From CAYSBK01 sp964429265 (GTDB taxonomy: Bacteria > Planctomycetota > Phycisphaerae > Sedimentisphaerales > Anaerobacaceae): a DNA stretch of 14,589 bases. Of this stretch, positions 1 to 6,430 are shown one piece after another. How positions within the stretch are numbered: position 1 is the first letter of the stretch; each line of letters starts with the position of its first letter. Position numbers and translations under genes: made by a program. Below the pieces are notes generated by a model. It worked only from the letters and a program-made list of their open reading frames with translations. It was not told the DNA's origin and ran no database searches. The stretch covers positions 1 to 14,589 of the forward strand of contig CAYSBK010000046.1 in the NCBI GenBank assembly GCA_964429265.1, in the 5' to 3' direction.

Positions 1-1
1 A

Positions 2-1180
2 GAGCAAGAACTCCAGCGCTATCATAACAACCTTGAGGAACTGGTAAGACAGCGTGCCGAAGAACTCGCCGCTGAAAAAGAACTGCTGGCCGTCACCTTC
101 GCAAGTATGACCGATGGTGTCGTCGTCGTCGACAAAGACCGCAGAATTGTGCTGCTCAACAGGGTCGCCGAAAAACTGACCGGCACGGCCCTCGAAGACG
201 CTCGCGGCAGGGCTGTAAACGAGGTCGTCAGGCTCATCGACGAACGCTCCAGGGAAACCCTCGCCATCCCCCTTGTTGAAATAACAACTGGCAACGACCG
301 CCCCGGCGAACCTGCTGCACCGGTCGAGGGCATCCTGCTGGGCCGAAACGACACCGAGACGCCCGTCGCCCTCGAAGCCGCCCCCGTCCGTACCGAGCAG
401 ACCAACGTAATCGGAACCGTCATACTGATGCGGGACCTCTCTCAGCAACGCCAGATAGACCGGATGAAAACCGACTTTGTCTCATCGGTTTCACATGAAC
501 TGAGAACTCCCCTCACCTCCGTCAAGGCTTATACCGCCACCATTCTCAGAGACCCGAATATGCCCCTGCAGACCCGCCAGCAGTTCCTCACCGCCATCGA
601 TGAAGAGGCCGACCGTCTCACCGAGCTGGTCAACGACCTGCTGGAGATATCGCACCTCGACTCCGGCCGCGCCGAAATAATTCACCAAAGCGTTGATGTC
701 GTCGCTATCGCCGAAAAAGTAGTGTCAAAATATGAACGAACTGCACGTGATAAAGGCATAGAACTGTCCACCGATTTCGATCACCGCGCGGGGCGGATAC
801 TCGGCGACCCGACGAAAATCGAATGGATAATCTCAAACCTCCTCAGCAACGCCGTAAAGTTCACCCACGCCGCGGGAAAAATCCGCGTAAGTGTCAAAAA
901 CCACGGTGAAAACCTCTCCATATCCGTCGCCGACACCGGTACCGGAATACCCCGCGAGCACCTGCCAAGAATCTTCGACCGCTTCTACCGCGTCCGCCAG
1001 GGCGGCGACCAGACACCCGGAACAGGCCTCGGTCTTGCTATCGTCAAGGAAACCACATCGATGTATGGCGGCACCGTGCAAGTCCAAAGCAACCCCGGAC
1101 AGGGAACTACCTTCACCATCTTGCTGCCGCTGGCCGACCGGATCGCGCCCAGGCCCGTCCTTGCGGCTGATTCCGTCTGA
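2..1180 (+). CDS. Sensor histidine kinase, C-terminal part (5' end outside window)
   Basis: This is a transmitter protein that autophosphorylates a histidine and passes the phosphate to a response regulator. The frame is open from base 2 with no stop, so the true start lies upstream; the first in-frame ATG (107) falls inside the domain structure and is not the start. The visible fragment begins with a charged helical stretch (about 30 residues, coiled-coil-like). A PAS domain follows, starting near the TDGVVVVD strand. Next is the HisKA H-box SVSHELRTPLTS, with the phospho-accepting His at bases 494-496. Then comes a HATPase_c domain with N-box (NLLSNAVKFT), G1 (ADTGTGIP), F-box (FDRFYR) and G2 (GTGLGLAIV). 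All catalytic boxes look intact. No response regulator gene is in the window. HAMP or transmembrane segments, if any, would lie upstream. The family call is secure; the stimulus is unknown. Confidence 0.93.
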   Translation, partial: EQELQRYHNNLEELVRQRAEELAAEKELLAVTFASMTDGVVVVDKDRRIVLLNRVAEKLTGTALEDARGRAVNEVVRLIDERSRETLAIPLVEITTGNDRPGEPAAPVEGILLGRNDTETPVALEAAPVRTEQTNVIGTVILMRDLSQQRQIDRMKTDFVSSVSHELRTPLTSVKAYTATILRDPNMPLQTRQQFLTAIDEEADRLTELVNDLLEISHLDSGRAEIIHQSVDVVAIAEKVVSKYERTARDKGIELSTDFDHRAGRILGDPTKIEWIISNLLSNAVKFTHAAGKIRVSVKNHGENLSISVADTGTGIPREHLPRIFDRFYRVRQGGDQTPGTGLGLAIVKETTSMYGGTVQVQSNPGQGTTFTILLPLADRIAPRPVLAADSV

Positions 1181-1274
1181 TAGTTATCAGTGCTTGAGTT
1201 ACTATGAACAAAGTCGCTCGGTATTAACGTAAATATATGACGGGCAACCTGCACCGGTCGTCACAAAACGACTT

Positions 1275-1610
1275 ATGAAAGGCAGTGGCGCAAACAGCAA
1301 TCTGAAAATCTTGCTTATGGTCCAGCTTCTTGCCGGCATAGCTATGATGATAATACTGCCCCTGCACCTGGCCTTCCACAACCTTCGTACCACCGGCCGG
1401 GTACAGGGAATACTATACAGTGAACGGGACCCGATGGTGGTAGTAGACGGAAAACCACTCAAAGAAGGAGACTCCATATACGGTGTAACCATCACCAGGA
1501 TACACCCGGACCGCGTCAGCCTCCGGAAGGGCAAAAGGTGCTGGACACAACGTGTCGGGGAATCACCTAATCCTCTCTGGTATGAAGAAAAAACGACCAT
1601 TCCAAGATAG
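1275..1610 (+). CDS. Small bitopic membrane protein with GspC/PilP-like domain
   Basis: This is a 111-residue protein with one strong transmembrane helix (about residues 11-35) after a short polar N-terminus. A compact beta-rich domain follows (about 42-95): a strand ending GILYSE, then VVVDGKPLKEGDSIYGV, then a strand with RVSLRKGKR. This pattern of bound or export-associated 'configurable' loops resembles the small periplasmic domain of type II secretion GspC and type IV pilus PilP proteins, which link inner-membrane and outer-membrane parts of the machine. That is a family-style inference; no other secretion gene is adjacent. It starts at ATG with no clear Shine-Dalgarno upstream, about 95 bases after the kinase stop on the same strand. 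It could alternatively be an unrelated membrane-anchored SH3-like protein. Confidence 0.72.
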   Translation: MKGSGANSNLKILLMVQLLAGIAMMIILPLHLAFHNLRTTGRVQGILYSERDPMVVVDGKPLKEGDSIYGVTITRIHPDRVSLRKGKRCWTQRVGESPNPLWYEEKTTIPR

Positions 1611-1677
1611 CCCCTTCCGCCATATCCGACTTGCAGCCCGACCTTCAAGAAAAGCAACGGCTGCTCAGGTCTGATTT

Positions 1678-1705
1678 GGGGATGTCCCGGTTGTCGTTGA
1701 AAATT
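1678..1705 (+). repeat. Left terminal inverted repeat of the IS remnant
   Basis: It begins GGGGATGTCCCGG and continues with TTGTCGTTGA. Its reverse complement is found at 2083-2110 with 8 mismatches over 28 bases. The block TTGTCGTTG (1691-1699) is perfectly repeated as CAACGACAA at 2089-2097. Confidence 0.68.
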
Positions 1706-2054
1706 GGTTGAAGAATCATGCGGTCGGGGTAACGGTAATGTTTTCTCAGAAGAATTGTTACCCAGTTTCATGAGACCGCATGAACAGACCCTGGCGGTTA
1801 ATCGCCTGGGCTTGCCTGAACAACTCAGTGGGTTGTTTAGCTCGACCAATATCATCGAGAGTTGTTTTTCTGTGGCTGATGATCTGTGTGGCAACGTCAA
1901 GCGTTGGCGTGAGGCGAACCTGGCCTGGCGTTGGGCCGGTACGGTCCTGCTGGAGGCTGAAAGCCGTTTTCATCGCATTAAGGGTTATCGAGATATCCCT
2001 GTATTGGTTGATAGGTTACAGCAGGTAGTTGACCAACAGCAGGCCGTAGCATAG
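1701..2054 (+). pseudogene. IS256/Mutator-type transposase, C-terminal remnant
   Basis: An open frame of about 117 codons follows an in-frame TGA at 1698-1700, and the N-terminal two-thirds of a normal roughly 400-residue transposase are missing. The recognisable part runs from about base 1746 to the stop. It includes the SSTNIIES motif typical of the region around the last acidic residue of IS256 enzymes, then GNVKRWREANLAWRW and a LLEAESRFHRIKGY block, which is the usual C-terminal signature of this family. It cannot supply a complete DDE active site, so it is non-functional. It lies inside the two inverted repeats. The available TTG start at 1704 has no convincing ribosome site. Confidence 0.82.
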
Positions 2055-2082
2055 ATTGTGAAACTGTCCCTGGCCGCATGCT

Positions 2083-2110
2083 GAATTCCAACGACAAGTG
2101 AGACAACCTC
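2083..2110 (-). repeat. Right terminal inverted repeat of the IS remnant
   Basis: This is the partner of 1678-1705 in inverted orientation, lying about 30 bases after the transposase stop, which is the usual position of the right end in IS256-family elements. Confidence 0.66.
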
Positions 2111-2122
2111 GGTGGTATCATT

Positions 2123-2210
2123 TGGCAAAAACACTACAACCATACTACAACCAAAAGATGCGATATCTGCGATACGTGCGATATTTGTCGGTTCGTAAAC
2201 CCTTTTGCCA
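2123..2210. repeat. Short inverted repeat enclosing two tandem repeats
   Basis: TGGCAAAA at 2123-2130 and its perfect complement TTTTGCCA at 2203-2210 enclose 72 bases. Inside are ACTACAACC twice with an 11-base period (2133-2141, 2144-2152) and CGATA-type 9-base units three times (2161-2187). This arrangement can mark recombinase arm sites or element ends, but no function is shown. Confidence 0.5.
2161..2187. repeat. Three tandem 9-base units (CGATA...)
   Basis: The units are CGATATCTG, CGATACGTG and CGATATTTG, in direct tandem with no spacer. A fourth, weaker CGATA occurs at 2212-2216. The array is too short for a CRISPR or satellite. It may be a coding repeat in the truncated frame or a binding-site array. 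Confidence 0.6.
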
Positions 2211-2245
2211 GCGATAGTTACGAAAGAGGCAAATTTTTTTGAAGT

Positions 2246-2285
2246 TTTTCAAGACCGTCGCCTTAAGCCACTCGGCCACTGCTCC
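2246..2285 (-). tRNA. tRNA-Ser(UGA), 5' half only (broken)
   Basis: Reading the minus strand from 2285, the sequence gives a 7-base 5' acceptor strand (GGAGCAG), TG, a serine-type D arm (GCCGAGTGGCTTAAGGC), G26, the 5' anticodon strand ACGGT and the loop CTTGAAA. The anticodon is TGA at 2251-2249. Position 39 (A at 2246) still pairs, but from 2245 onward the sequence no longer complements the anticodon stem. No variable arm, T arm or 3' acceptor (CTGCTCC) follows. It is therefore half a tRNA gene, broken at the edge of the anticodon loop, a common crossover point for tRNA-targeting integrases. It cannot give a functional tRNA. Confidence 0.85.
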
Positions 2286-2499
2286 GGCTTACCGCCCCCC
2301 AACAACACCAGTGTCGCATAATTACACACGCCGTGCAACCACCGCGTCATCTCGAAACTCAACCAACGCCGGTTGCCGCCCAAGCATCGTCCGGTAAAAC
2401 ACCCCCAAACTCAAAATCTCCCGCCTGCTTTCTGCAAGACGCTACCGTCTTCGCCCTGTTGCCTGCCCGCAGAAAGGAAAGTCCGCCGCCCCACAGGCC
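2286..2499. other. Intergenic stretch with a possible nested stem-loop
   Basis: I see no gene in these 214 bases between the tRNA fragment and the rluD-type stop codon. At 2428-2435 and 2469-2476 there is a perfect 8-base inverted repeat (CTTTCTGC / GCAGAAAG). It encloses a second hairpin at 2436-2451 (AAGACG, four-base loop, CGTCTT). On the minus strand this lies 24 bases past the pseudouridine synthase stop, where a terminator would be expected. No U-run follows, so a classical intrinsic terminator is not supported. Confidence 0.35.
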
Positions 2500-3501
2500 C
2501 TATTGTCGCCTGTACTTTCTCAGCATATCCAGCAGGCGTTGCATATCAGCCGGCATCTCAGCTTCAAATCTCACGCGCTGCTCGGTCCGCGGGTGGCTGA
2601 ACTCCAGCGTCCACGCGTGCAGGGCCGGGCGGTCGATTACCGGGTCTTCCACCGCCGGTGCCTCGTCCGCCAACTGCCACCGATAGACCACCTTCCCGTC
2701 ATACATCGTATCACCAACTATCGGATGCTTGATATACGACAGGTGCACTCGAATCTGGTGTGTCCGCCCGGTTTTCGGGCTGAGTTTCAGCAGCGAAAAT
2801 CCCCGAAAACTCTCCAAAACCTCGTAATACGTTATCGCCTCCTTGCCTATCTCCGGACGAATCGAATACTTCTCACGGATTCTCGGATGAACACCCAGCG
2901 CAGCGCTTATCCGGTCCCGCGTCAGCTCCGGCCTGCCGTGAACTATCGCAAGGTACGTCTTCTCCACCGTCCGCAGCTCGAACTGCCGGGATATCTTCCA
3001 TTGTGCCGTGTCATTCTTGGCAACAACCATCACCCCCGTCGTATCCCTGTCCAGACGGTGGACTATCCCCGGGCGAAACGGCCCCGTACCCTTCGACAGG
3101 CTCTCGGAATAATATGCCAACGCGTTCACCAGCGTACCATGCGTGTTGCTGCGCGCAGGGTGTACTATCAGGTCCGCCTGCTTGTCGATGACGATTATGT
3201 CCGCGTCCTCGTAGATGATTGAAAGTGGAATCGCCTCCGGCTCGATATCCTTGCTTACCGGCTCCGGCACGGTCAGCTCTATCTTTTCTCCCCCGCAGAG
3301 CCTGTGGCTGGGCTTCACGGTCCGACCGTCGACAAGCACAGCCCCGTCCTTGATCATTTGCTGGATTGTCATCCGGCTCAAGTTGCCGAACCGACCGTGA
3401 AGGTACTTGTCAACCCGCCGCTGCTTTATCGAGTTGCCGACCCTCAACACCACCGGCCGGCCGGGCACCTCGTTTTCCTGGCTGTGATGAACCTGTCCCA
3501 C
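2500..3501 (-). CDS. rluD: RluA/RluD-family 23S rRNA pseudouridine synthase
   Basis: This enzyme isomerises specific uridines in RNA to pseudouridine. The 333-residue length suits RluD (about 326). An S4-type RNA-binding domain (about residues 26-80, with SRMTIQQMIKDGAVLVDGR) is followed by the catalytic domain. That domain carries the family signature HRLDRDTTG at 148-156, with Asp151 as the expected nucleophile, and the later KTGRTHQIRVHL block. A short extra segment (YRWQLADEAPAVEDP) sits before the last strands. The start is a GTG with only a weak upstream purine run; the first 20 residues are poorly conserved-looking, so a start a little further in is possible. It lies 35 bases downstream of the TPR-like gene and is probably co-transcribed with it. 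The exact rRNA target (RluD versus RluC or RluA type) cannot be decided from sequence alone. Confidence 0.9.
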   Translation of the reverse strand: MGQVHHSQENEVPGRPVVLRVGNSIKQRRVDKYLHGRFGNLSRMTIQQMIKDGAVLVDGRTVKPSHRLCGGEKIELTVPEPVSKDIEPEAIPLSIIYEDADIIVIDKQADLIVHPARSNTHGTLVNALAYYSESLSKGTGPFRPGIVHRLDRDTTGVMVVAKNDTAQWKISRQFELRTVEKTYLAIVHGRPELTRDRISAALGVHPRIREKYSIRPEIGKEAITYYEVLESFRGFSLLKLSPKTGRTHQIRVHLSYIKHPIVGDTMYDGKVVYRWQLADEAPAVEDPVIDRPALHAWTLEFSHPRTEQRVRFEAEMPADMQRLLDMLRKYRRQ

Positions 3502-3536
3502 TCAAATCCCGGTCGGTTCGATCAAACGCTCGGCCG

Positions 3537-4451
3537 TTACGGCGAGTTCACCGCGTTTACCGGCCCCACACCTACCGGCGGCGAGGCATTGCCCTGACCG
3601 CTATCCACGCCGGCCGCCCCGGCGTTCGCCTCCACAGCCCTGGGCCTGGGCCGAGTCAGCTCCACCAGCGGCTCACCGGCTGGTTCCGCCTTCCCGGGCA
3701 CCGCGAAAACGACCTTCTTCTGATAATCCGCCATCGTCTGCAACCGCCACTGGGCCTCGGCCGCAACTAAAGTCCCCGAAAACCGCTCGTCGGCTGCCAA
3801 CGCCTCGTACTGCTTGCGGGCCTGCTCAAGATTACCAAGCTCCTCGTCGCATATCGCCAGCCCGAAACGCGCCAAACCCTCCAGAATAATATCCTGGTCG
3901 CCGCCTGCCTTTGCGTTCGGGCCCGGCTGGCTCGCACCGCCGCCGGACGATGCCGTCCCGGAGGTCTGCTGCGACCCGGTCAGCCTCGCGAGAGCCTCGC
4001 TGTAGCTGGCGCGGGCTTGTTTGATTCGCGTGTTCAACTCGCCCTTGCTCACCGGCCCGGGCCTGTAGTACAGCTCCGCCCGCAGGGCCTGGGCACGTTT
4101 TATATAAGCCAGCGCAGCCAGGTATCGATCCTGCACACCGGCCGCAGCGCTTTGAAGGTCCTTGGCCACGTTCAGCAGGGCCGCCGACGTATCCACACCC
4201 CTGAGCTGCGCCCTCACGATATCACGCTCCAGCCAGCCTATGCTGCTGATCGCCGAGCTGACCCGCACACGCTGCCGCGCCGCCGCATCCTTCTTCTGGT
4301 ACCTCAAGTAGATAAACGAGCCCACCCCCACCGCAACTATCGCCGCGGCAATGATTATCGTCGTCAGGTTCCGCCTGCCCCACTCCGGAAGCCTGCCGAG
4401 CCACTCGGCCAGCTCGTTCGTCTTCAACTCGTGCCGTTCCTTTGCCTTCAT
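3537..4451 (-). CDS. Membrane-anchored TPR-like protein
   Basis: This is a 304-residue protein with a charged N-terminus, one transmembrane helix (about residues 29-50), and then an Ala-rich helical exported part. Two helical stretches look TPR-like: about 105-155 (YLAALAYIKRAQALRAEL and onward) and about 187-240 (GLARFGLAICDEELGNLEQA). Between them is a low-complexity Ser/Gly/Pro linker (about 160-185). The C-terminal 50 residues are Pro/Ala/Gly-rich and probably disordered. The topology resembles YfgM-type anchored TPR proteins, which act in envelope protein traffic, but the similarity is general and I do not assign a function. I chose the ATG at 4451 because AGGAGA lies six bases upstream; the frame stays open for 14 more codons to 4493, but those lie within the promoter region. 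Confidence 0.8.
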   Translation of the reverse strand: MKAKERHELKTNELAEWLGRLPEWGRRNLTTIIIAAAIVAVGVGSFIYLRYQKKDAAARQRVRVSSAISSIGWLERDIVRAQLRGVDTSAALLNVAKDLQSAAAGVQDRYLAALAYIKRAQALRAELYYRPGPVSKGELNTRIKQARASYSEALARLTGSQQTSGTASSGGGASQPGPNAKAGGDQDIILEGLARFGLAICDEELGNLEQARKQYEALAADERFSGTLVAAEAQWRLQTMADYQKKVVFAVPGKAEPAGEPLVELTRPRPRAVEANAGAAGVDSGQGNASPPVGVGPVNAVNSP

Positions 4452-4493
4452 CAATTTCTCCTGTCGTGTTGTCCCAAATGTCGGCCCAGGCAA

Positions 4494-4522
4494 ATCTTAG
4501 CACAATCTGATTTGTCTTGCAA
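4494..4522 (-). promoter_or_regulatory. Predicted sigma70-type promoter for the TPR/rluD pair
   Basis: On the minus strand a TTGCAA -35-like box (4522-4517) is separated by 17 bases from a TAAGAT -10-like box (4499-4494). This would give a leader of about 35 bases before the ATG at 4451. Confidence 0.5.
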
Positions 4523-4544
4523 TGCTCACATACTTCGCTAAAAT
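4517..4544 (+). promoter_or_regulatory. Predicted sigma70-type promoter for the protease operon
   Basis: TTGCAA (4517-4522), a 16-base spacer and TAAAAT (4539-4544) lie 26 to 41 bases before the candidate start codons at 4571 and 4586. The -35 box is the same palindromic hexamer used by the opposing promoter. If this promoter is real, the in-frame ATG at 4517 cannot be the start codon, because it lies within the -35 box. Confidence 0.5.
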
Positions 4545-4585
4545 TTCGCAAAAGCGACGACTTGAATAGTATGAGGTTTTCACAA

Positions 4586-6418
4586 ATGTCTGCAATCTCT
4601 ATTCCCGCTGCAAGCCGTCTTCGGCTGGTCTTGCTGTTGGTGGTTTGCTCGGCCGCATGGGCTGCAAACGACCAACACCGCTCCGCATACATCTCCATCG
4701 ATGAAATAAGACCCCATATGCCCGCATACTGCCTGACCGTCTTCGAGGCCGGCAAAATCGAAAAGTTCGATCTGGAGGTCCTCGACGTCATCCGCAAGCT
4801 TAACCCGGGCGGCCGACCCGGCAGCAGAAATGCAATCCTCGTAAAAGGCACAGACCCGCGCTTCGTCCACACCGGGCCCGTGGCCGGCTGCAGCGGCTCG
4901 CCCGTCTACATCGACGGCCGACTCGCCGGAGCACTGGCCTGGGGCTATACCTTCAGCAAGGACGCACTCTACGGCGTAACGCCCATCCACGAAATGCTTA
5001 ACGTCGGCTCCGCCACCCCTGACTTACAACCGGGCATCAACCTCGACTACTCCCGACCCATCGACCTGGCCGCCGTCGAGCAAAAGCTTCTCGACACCCG
5101 CAACTGGGCTGTCACCAGGCTCAATGCCGGTGGTGCCTTCGGGATGAGTCCGCTGCCTGTGCCGCTTATCGCATCCGGGCTGCCGCCACAGACCATTCAA
5201 CATATCGACAACCTCTTCGAACCACTGGGATTCACGGCTGTCGCAGCACCAGGCGGAACTTCCACGCTGCTGGACACCTCCGCCCCACAGAAACTCACCC
5301 CCGGCGCCTGCCTGGCCGTGCCGCTGGTAACCGGTGACATCACCATTGACGTTGTCGGCACCGTAACCGAAGTCGTCGGCGACGACGTCTACGGCTTCGG
5401 GCACAGCTTCCTCGGCTACGGTCGCGTCGATCTGCCGCTGGCAACCGGCACGGTACACACCGTCGTTTCCAGCGTGCTGCGCTCGTTCAAGTTGGCCAGC
5501 GCCGGGCCGATTATCGGTGCACTGACCGCCGACGAAGGTACCGCCATCCGGGGCCGCATTGGAAAGCAGGCGAAAATGGTCCCTCTGAAGATAACCGTCA
5601 GCCGATACAACGTGCCTGAAAAGAAGAGCTACCAGTGCCGGCTCGCGGTCAACAAGGTGCTTACGCCGGTGCTGCTTCGCTATGCCATCGGCGGCGCCGT
5701 CATTATGGCCGGCACCCTCCCGCCGGAGCACACCGTCAGCTACCGTACGGACATCGGCCTGGAAACCGGCCGGCACCTGCAATTCGAGAATATCTCCACC
5801 GGCGGCGCCTTCACCGACCTGCTGACCGAGAGCACCGTCCCCGTGGCACTGATTATGAACAACCCATATCGGCGCGTCGGTATCGCCTCCGTCGACGTCG
5901 ACGTGCAGGTATCGGACGAAAGTGCCACTGCGGCCATATGGTCCGTCAACATCTCCGACACAACCGTCAAGCCCGGCCAGAACCTCAAGATCGACGTCGT
6001 CCTCGAATCGTGGCTGGCCGACAAGAAAAGATATCAACTTCAACTGCCCGTTCCAAAAGATACTCCCCCGGGCAAGTACCAGTTGCTGGTGACCGGCGGC
6101 GCCGGCTACCTGCGGTTTCTGCAGAAGGCCGCACCTTACAAATTCATCCCCGAAAACTTCGACTCCCTCGTGGATGCACTCGGTGACATCCTCCGAGTCA
6201 AACGAAACACGCTCTACTGCATATTATTGCTGCGAAGCGGCGGCATTGCACTGGAAAAAGCCGAGCTGCCGGACCTGCCGCCCACAAAGGTCCTGGTCCT
6301 GCAGCATCCAAAAAGAGTGTTGACCGCCCGCCCATACCAGCACTGGATCGAAAAGACCGTTCGGACCGATTCGGTCGTGGCAGACGAGAAACAACTACAA
6401 ATAACCGTCCAAAAATAA
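4586..6418 (+). CDS. Secreted SpoIVB-type (S55) serine peptidase domain protein
   Basis: This is a predicted exported protein of 610 residues: N-terminal signal peptide (hydrophobic LRLVLLLVVCSAAWA), mature part starting about ANDQ. The first domain has the pattern of S55 peptidases. It contains VAGCSGSPVYIDGRLAGAL, with the candidate nucleophile Ser103 (bases 4892-4894), then YGVTPIHEML. Further on is VYGFGHSFLGYG with candidate catalytic His273. The C-terminal third is beta-rich with Ig-like character (KPGQNLKIDVVLESW). I prefer the ATG at 4586 because GAGG lies nine bases upstream; ATG 4571 is possible, and 4517 is unlikely because it overlaps the promoter. It is followed after 12 bases by another secreted protein. 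The family call rests on the SGSP and GFGH motifs; the substrate is unknown. Such proteins also occur outside spore formers, so sporulation is not implied. Confidence 0.82.
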   Translation: MSAISIPAASRLRLVLLLVVCSAAWAANDQHRSAYISIDEIRPHMPAYCLTVFEAGKIEKFDLEVLDVIRKLNPGGRPGSRNAILVKGTDPRFVHTGPVAGCSGSPVYIDGRLAGALAWGYTFSKDALYGVTPIHEMLNVGSATPDLQPGINLDYSRPIDLAAVEQKLLDTRNWAVTRLNAGGAFGMSPLPVPLIASGLPPQTIQHIDNLFEPLGFTAVAAPGGTSTLLDTSAPQKLTPGACLAVPLVTGDITIDVVGTVTEVVGDDVYGFGHSFLGYGRVDLPLATGTVHTVVSSVLRSFKLASAGPIIGALTADEGTAIRGRIGKQAKMVPLKITVSRYNVPEKKSYQCRLAVNKVLTPVLLRYAIGGAVIMAGTLPPEHTVSYRTDIGLETGRHLQFENISTGGAFTDLLTESTVPVALIMNNPYRRVGIASVDVDVQVSDESATAAIWSVNISDTTVKPGQNLKIDVVLESWLADKKRYQLQLPVPKDTPPGKYQLLVTGGAGYLRFLQKAAPYKFIPENFDSLVDALGDILRVKRNTLYCILLLRSGGIALEKAELPDLPPTKVLVLQHPKRVLTARPYQHWIEKTVRTDSVVADEKQLQITVQK

Positions 6419-6430
6419 CGGGAGATGCAA

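Larger units (their letters stand above)
1678..2110. mobile_element. Internally deleted IS256-family element
   Basis: A 433-base unit bounded by imperfect terminal inverted repeats (1678-1705 and 2083-2110, 20 of 28 positions matching, including a perfect 9-base core TTGTCGTTG). It contains only the C-terminal part of a Mutator/IS256-type transposase, beginning almost directly after the left repeat. The simplest reading is an IS256-family copy that lost the first two-thirds of its transposase but kept both ends, so it could once have been mobilised in trans. I see no matching 8-9 base target duplication at its flanks, which suggests age or a later rearrangement. Confidence 0.68.
2102..2242 (+). 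pseudogene. Truncated reading frame ending at the tRNA fragment
   Basis: This frame opens inside the right end of the IS (in-frame TGA at 2099-2101) and runs about 46 codons to a TGA at 2240-2242. It covers the repeat patch, whose 9-base period reads CDICDTCDICR. It has no start codon of its own, which fits the 3' end of a gene cut by the IS. Its stop lies only four bases from the tRNA-Ser fragment on the opposite strand. Because integrase genes often end beside the tRNA attachment site, it could be the last trace of a tyrosine recombinase. I recognise no recombinase motif, so this is speculative, and the frame may be chance. Confidence 0.25.

Noticed and set aside
1202..1900. 232-codon minus-strand frame across the small membrane protein gene and IS
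   Set aside because: It spans the IS boundary and opposes both the GspC/PilP-like gene and the transposase remnant; no recognisable content.
2133..2187. Possible CRISPR-like array
   Set aside because: The units are 9 to 11 bases long, in direct tandem without spacers, and only two or three copies exist.
2246..2285. Intact or intron-containing tRNA-Ser
   Set aside because: I looked on both sides for the 3' acceptor complement CTGCTCC and a T arm and saw neither within the neighbouring intergenic bases.
4517..4585. Upstream ATG start for the protease gene
   Set aside because: The ATG at 4517 lies within the promoter -35 hexamer and would put 23 polar residues before the signal peptide.
5024..6043. 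339-codon minus-strand frame under the protease gene
   Set aside because: It is the antisense shadow of a GC-rich gene; the plus-strand frame has a signal peptide, S55 motifs and a ribosome site, while the minus product is Gly/Val/Asp-rich without any motif.
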